This document shows, piece after piece, positions 5,789-6,293 of a DNA stretch of 6,293 nucleotides (positions within the stretch are counted from its first letter, which is position 1; each line of letters opens with the position of its first letter). This stretch comes from JBDIAR01 sp039812545 (GTDB lineage Bacteria > Actinomycetota > Actinomycetes > Actinomycetales > Dermatophilaceae), in NCBI GenBank assembly GCA_039812545.1, contig JBDIAR010000184.1, positions 1 to 6,293 on the forward strand. The letters are read 5' to 3'. Under the pieces are notes generated by a model. The model did not search any database. It was not told the DNA's origin and saw only the letters and a program-made list of their open reading frames with translations. The position numbers and the translations under genes were made by a program.

Positions 5789-6159
5789 TACAACCGTGGC
5801 ACGTAGCGGGTGCCCTGCAGCGCCTCGAGCACCATCGCGGCGGCCCGCTGCGCCGCCACCAACCGAAGCCCCTCGCGCTCCAGCTCCCCCAACACGTCGG
5901 TCAGCGCCTCCGGGGTGACGTGCTCCCCCAACTCGCGCCGGGCATCGCGATAGGCCTCGCGCATCGCCGTGACCTGCCCCGCGATATGCCGCCGGGCCAG
6001 CCACGCCAGGGCGATGGGATTGCGTCGCCAACCGGCGTACCGGCGATAGTCGGGTGGACAGTTGTCCAGCAGCCAGGCCACGGCCGCCTGCTCCCAGCCC
6101 GGGACGTCGGGCGGCGGCACATACTCCGGCCAACCGGGCGGGACCTGCCGATCATTCAC
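5788..6159 (-). CDS. Small conserved actinobacterial protein of unknown function
   Basis: A 123-residue protein, probably cytosolic: no signal peptide or membrane helix is visible. The N-terminus is Pro-rich (VPPGW, VPPPDVPGWEQAAVAWLLD at 14-32), followed by CPPDYRRYAGWRRNPIALAWLA (34-55), then a long helical, Arg/Glu/Ala-rich part (58-115) ending in RYVPRL. I recall actinobacterial hypothetical proteins with the same order of features (PGWE...AVAWLLD.CP.DYR, then P.ALAWLA.HH, then a YVPRL-like end), so it is probably a real conserved family, but I know no function. The GTG at 6159-6157 is preceded by GGGGGAG at a usable distance; an ATG at 6155 is in a different frame. The gene is divergent from the one starting at 6217, with 57 bp between them. 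Codon use is typical of the GC-rich genes here. Confidence 0.78.
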   Translation of the reverse strand: MNDRQVPPGWPEYVPPPDVPGWEQAAVAWLLDNCPPDYRRYAGWRRNPIALAWLARRHIAGQVTAMREAYRDARRELGEHVTPEALTDVLGELEREGLRLVAAQRAAAMVLEALQGTRYVPRL

Positions 6160-6203
6160 CGGACCAGTCTCCCCCGCGCCACCGACACCCCCGCGCCGGC
6201 GGC

Positions 6204-6209
6204 TACGCT
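6204..6209 (+). promoter_or_regulatory. Candidate -10 box of a leaderless rightward gene
   Basis: TACGCT fits TANNNT and ends seven bases before the ATG at 6217. As with the acetyltransferase gene, no Shine-Dalgarno sequence precedes the ATG, which is consistent with leaderless transcription. No -35 box is clear. Confidence 0.4.
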
Positions 6210-6216
6210 GCGACCC

Positions 6217-6293
6217 ATGGATCGGGCGAGCGTGGAGTATGCCGGCGACCGGGCTCGGGTCGGGTCGGTCAACCTGGCCACGAGCGCGGTGGA
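6217..6293 (+). CDS. 5' end of a rightward gene, possibly a MOSC-domain protein (partial)
   Basis: The frame from the ATG at 6217 stays open to the end of the window, giving MDRASVEYAGDRARVGSVNL and five more residues (ATSAV). Third positions are nearly all G or C. The RVGSVNLA stretch resembles the first beta strand of MOSC-domain proteins (a fold that handles sulfur or molybdenum cofactor chemistry), which often begin with a V-x-S-V-N segment. That match is short and the identification is weak. The gene is divergent from the 5788-6159 gene. Confidence 0.5.
   Translation, partial: MDRASVEYAGDRARVGSVNLATSAV

Larger units (their letters stand above)
124..6243. repeat. Dispersed 7-bp word GTATGCC / GGCATAC, 16 copies
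   Basis: GTATGCC on the plus strand starts at 124, 233, 867, 1588, 1776, 2040, 2611, 4112, 5640 and 6237. Its complement GGCATAC starts at 284, 1191, 2355, 2529, 3450 and 5681. Near-matches lie at 834 (CGCATAC) and 5984 (ATATGCC). Twelve copies are in coding sequence and four are intergenic (2040, 3450, 5640, 5681), although non-coding DNA is only about 8% of the window. The base after GTATGCC is G in 12 of 16 and the next is G in about 10, so the fuller word is close to GTATGCCGG. Random expectation at this base composition is below one copy. Confidence 0.85.

Noticed and set aside
4928..6133. A 401-codon frame that would extend the lipoprotein far upstream.
   Set aside because: Its first 181 codons cross another gene in a different frame and the whole intergenic region, and would bury the signal peptide. 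The GTG at 5590 has a strong ribosome-binding site and a proper lipoprotein start.

Overview
The window comes from a high-GC actinobacterium. Evidence: most coding sequence uses almost only G/C in third codon positions (hand counts of about 70-75% GC in sampled dxs lines), several genes start with GTG, two genes have TANNNT boxes set for leaderless transcription, and the closest protein matches I can recall are mycobacterial and other actinobacterial ones (the DXS resembles M. tuberculosis Dxs1). The secreted pair at 4065-5590 resembles proteins I associate with Micrococcales or Propionibacteriales, but I would not name a genus.

Layout. The tail of a rightward gene ends at 33 and meets, tail to tail, the leftward gene dxs (78-2003), which encodes the entry enzyme of the MEP isoprenoid pathway. 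Upstream of dxs on the same strand are a LemA-family membrane protein (2079-2552) and a membrane-anchored protein of unknown function (2549-3328). These two overlap by a GTGA and form a coupled pair. A divergent rightward gene encodes a YhbS-like GNAT acetyltransferase (3466-4050). Only 14 bp separate its end from the end of a leftward two-gene operon for the cell surface: a lipoprotein (4928-5590) and a secreted protein with a PKD-like C-terminal domain (4065-4931), overlapping by ATGA. A small leftward conserved hypothetical gene (5788-6159) follows. A rightward gene, possibly a MOSC-domain protein, starts at 6217 and runs off the end.

The most striking signal is not a gene. The heptamer GTATGCC (complement GGCATAC) occurs 16 times on the two strands where roughly 0.7-0.8 would be expected by chance. 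It occurs in coding and intergenic DNA, in both orientations and in every codon phase, and it imposes codons that are rare in such genomes (ATA, TAT, CAT, GCA, GTA). Its flanks extend the consensus to about GTATGCCGG. This looks like a genome-wide selected DNA word, comparable in kind to uptake sequences or the cyanobacterial HIP1 word. Its longest gap (4119-5639) covers most of the surface-protein operon, whose GC content is clearly lower. That operon may therefore be a more recent acquisition.

No RNA genes, CRISPR arrays or transposases were seen.
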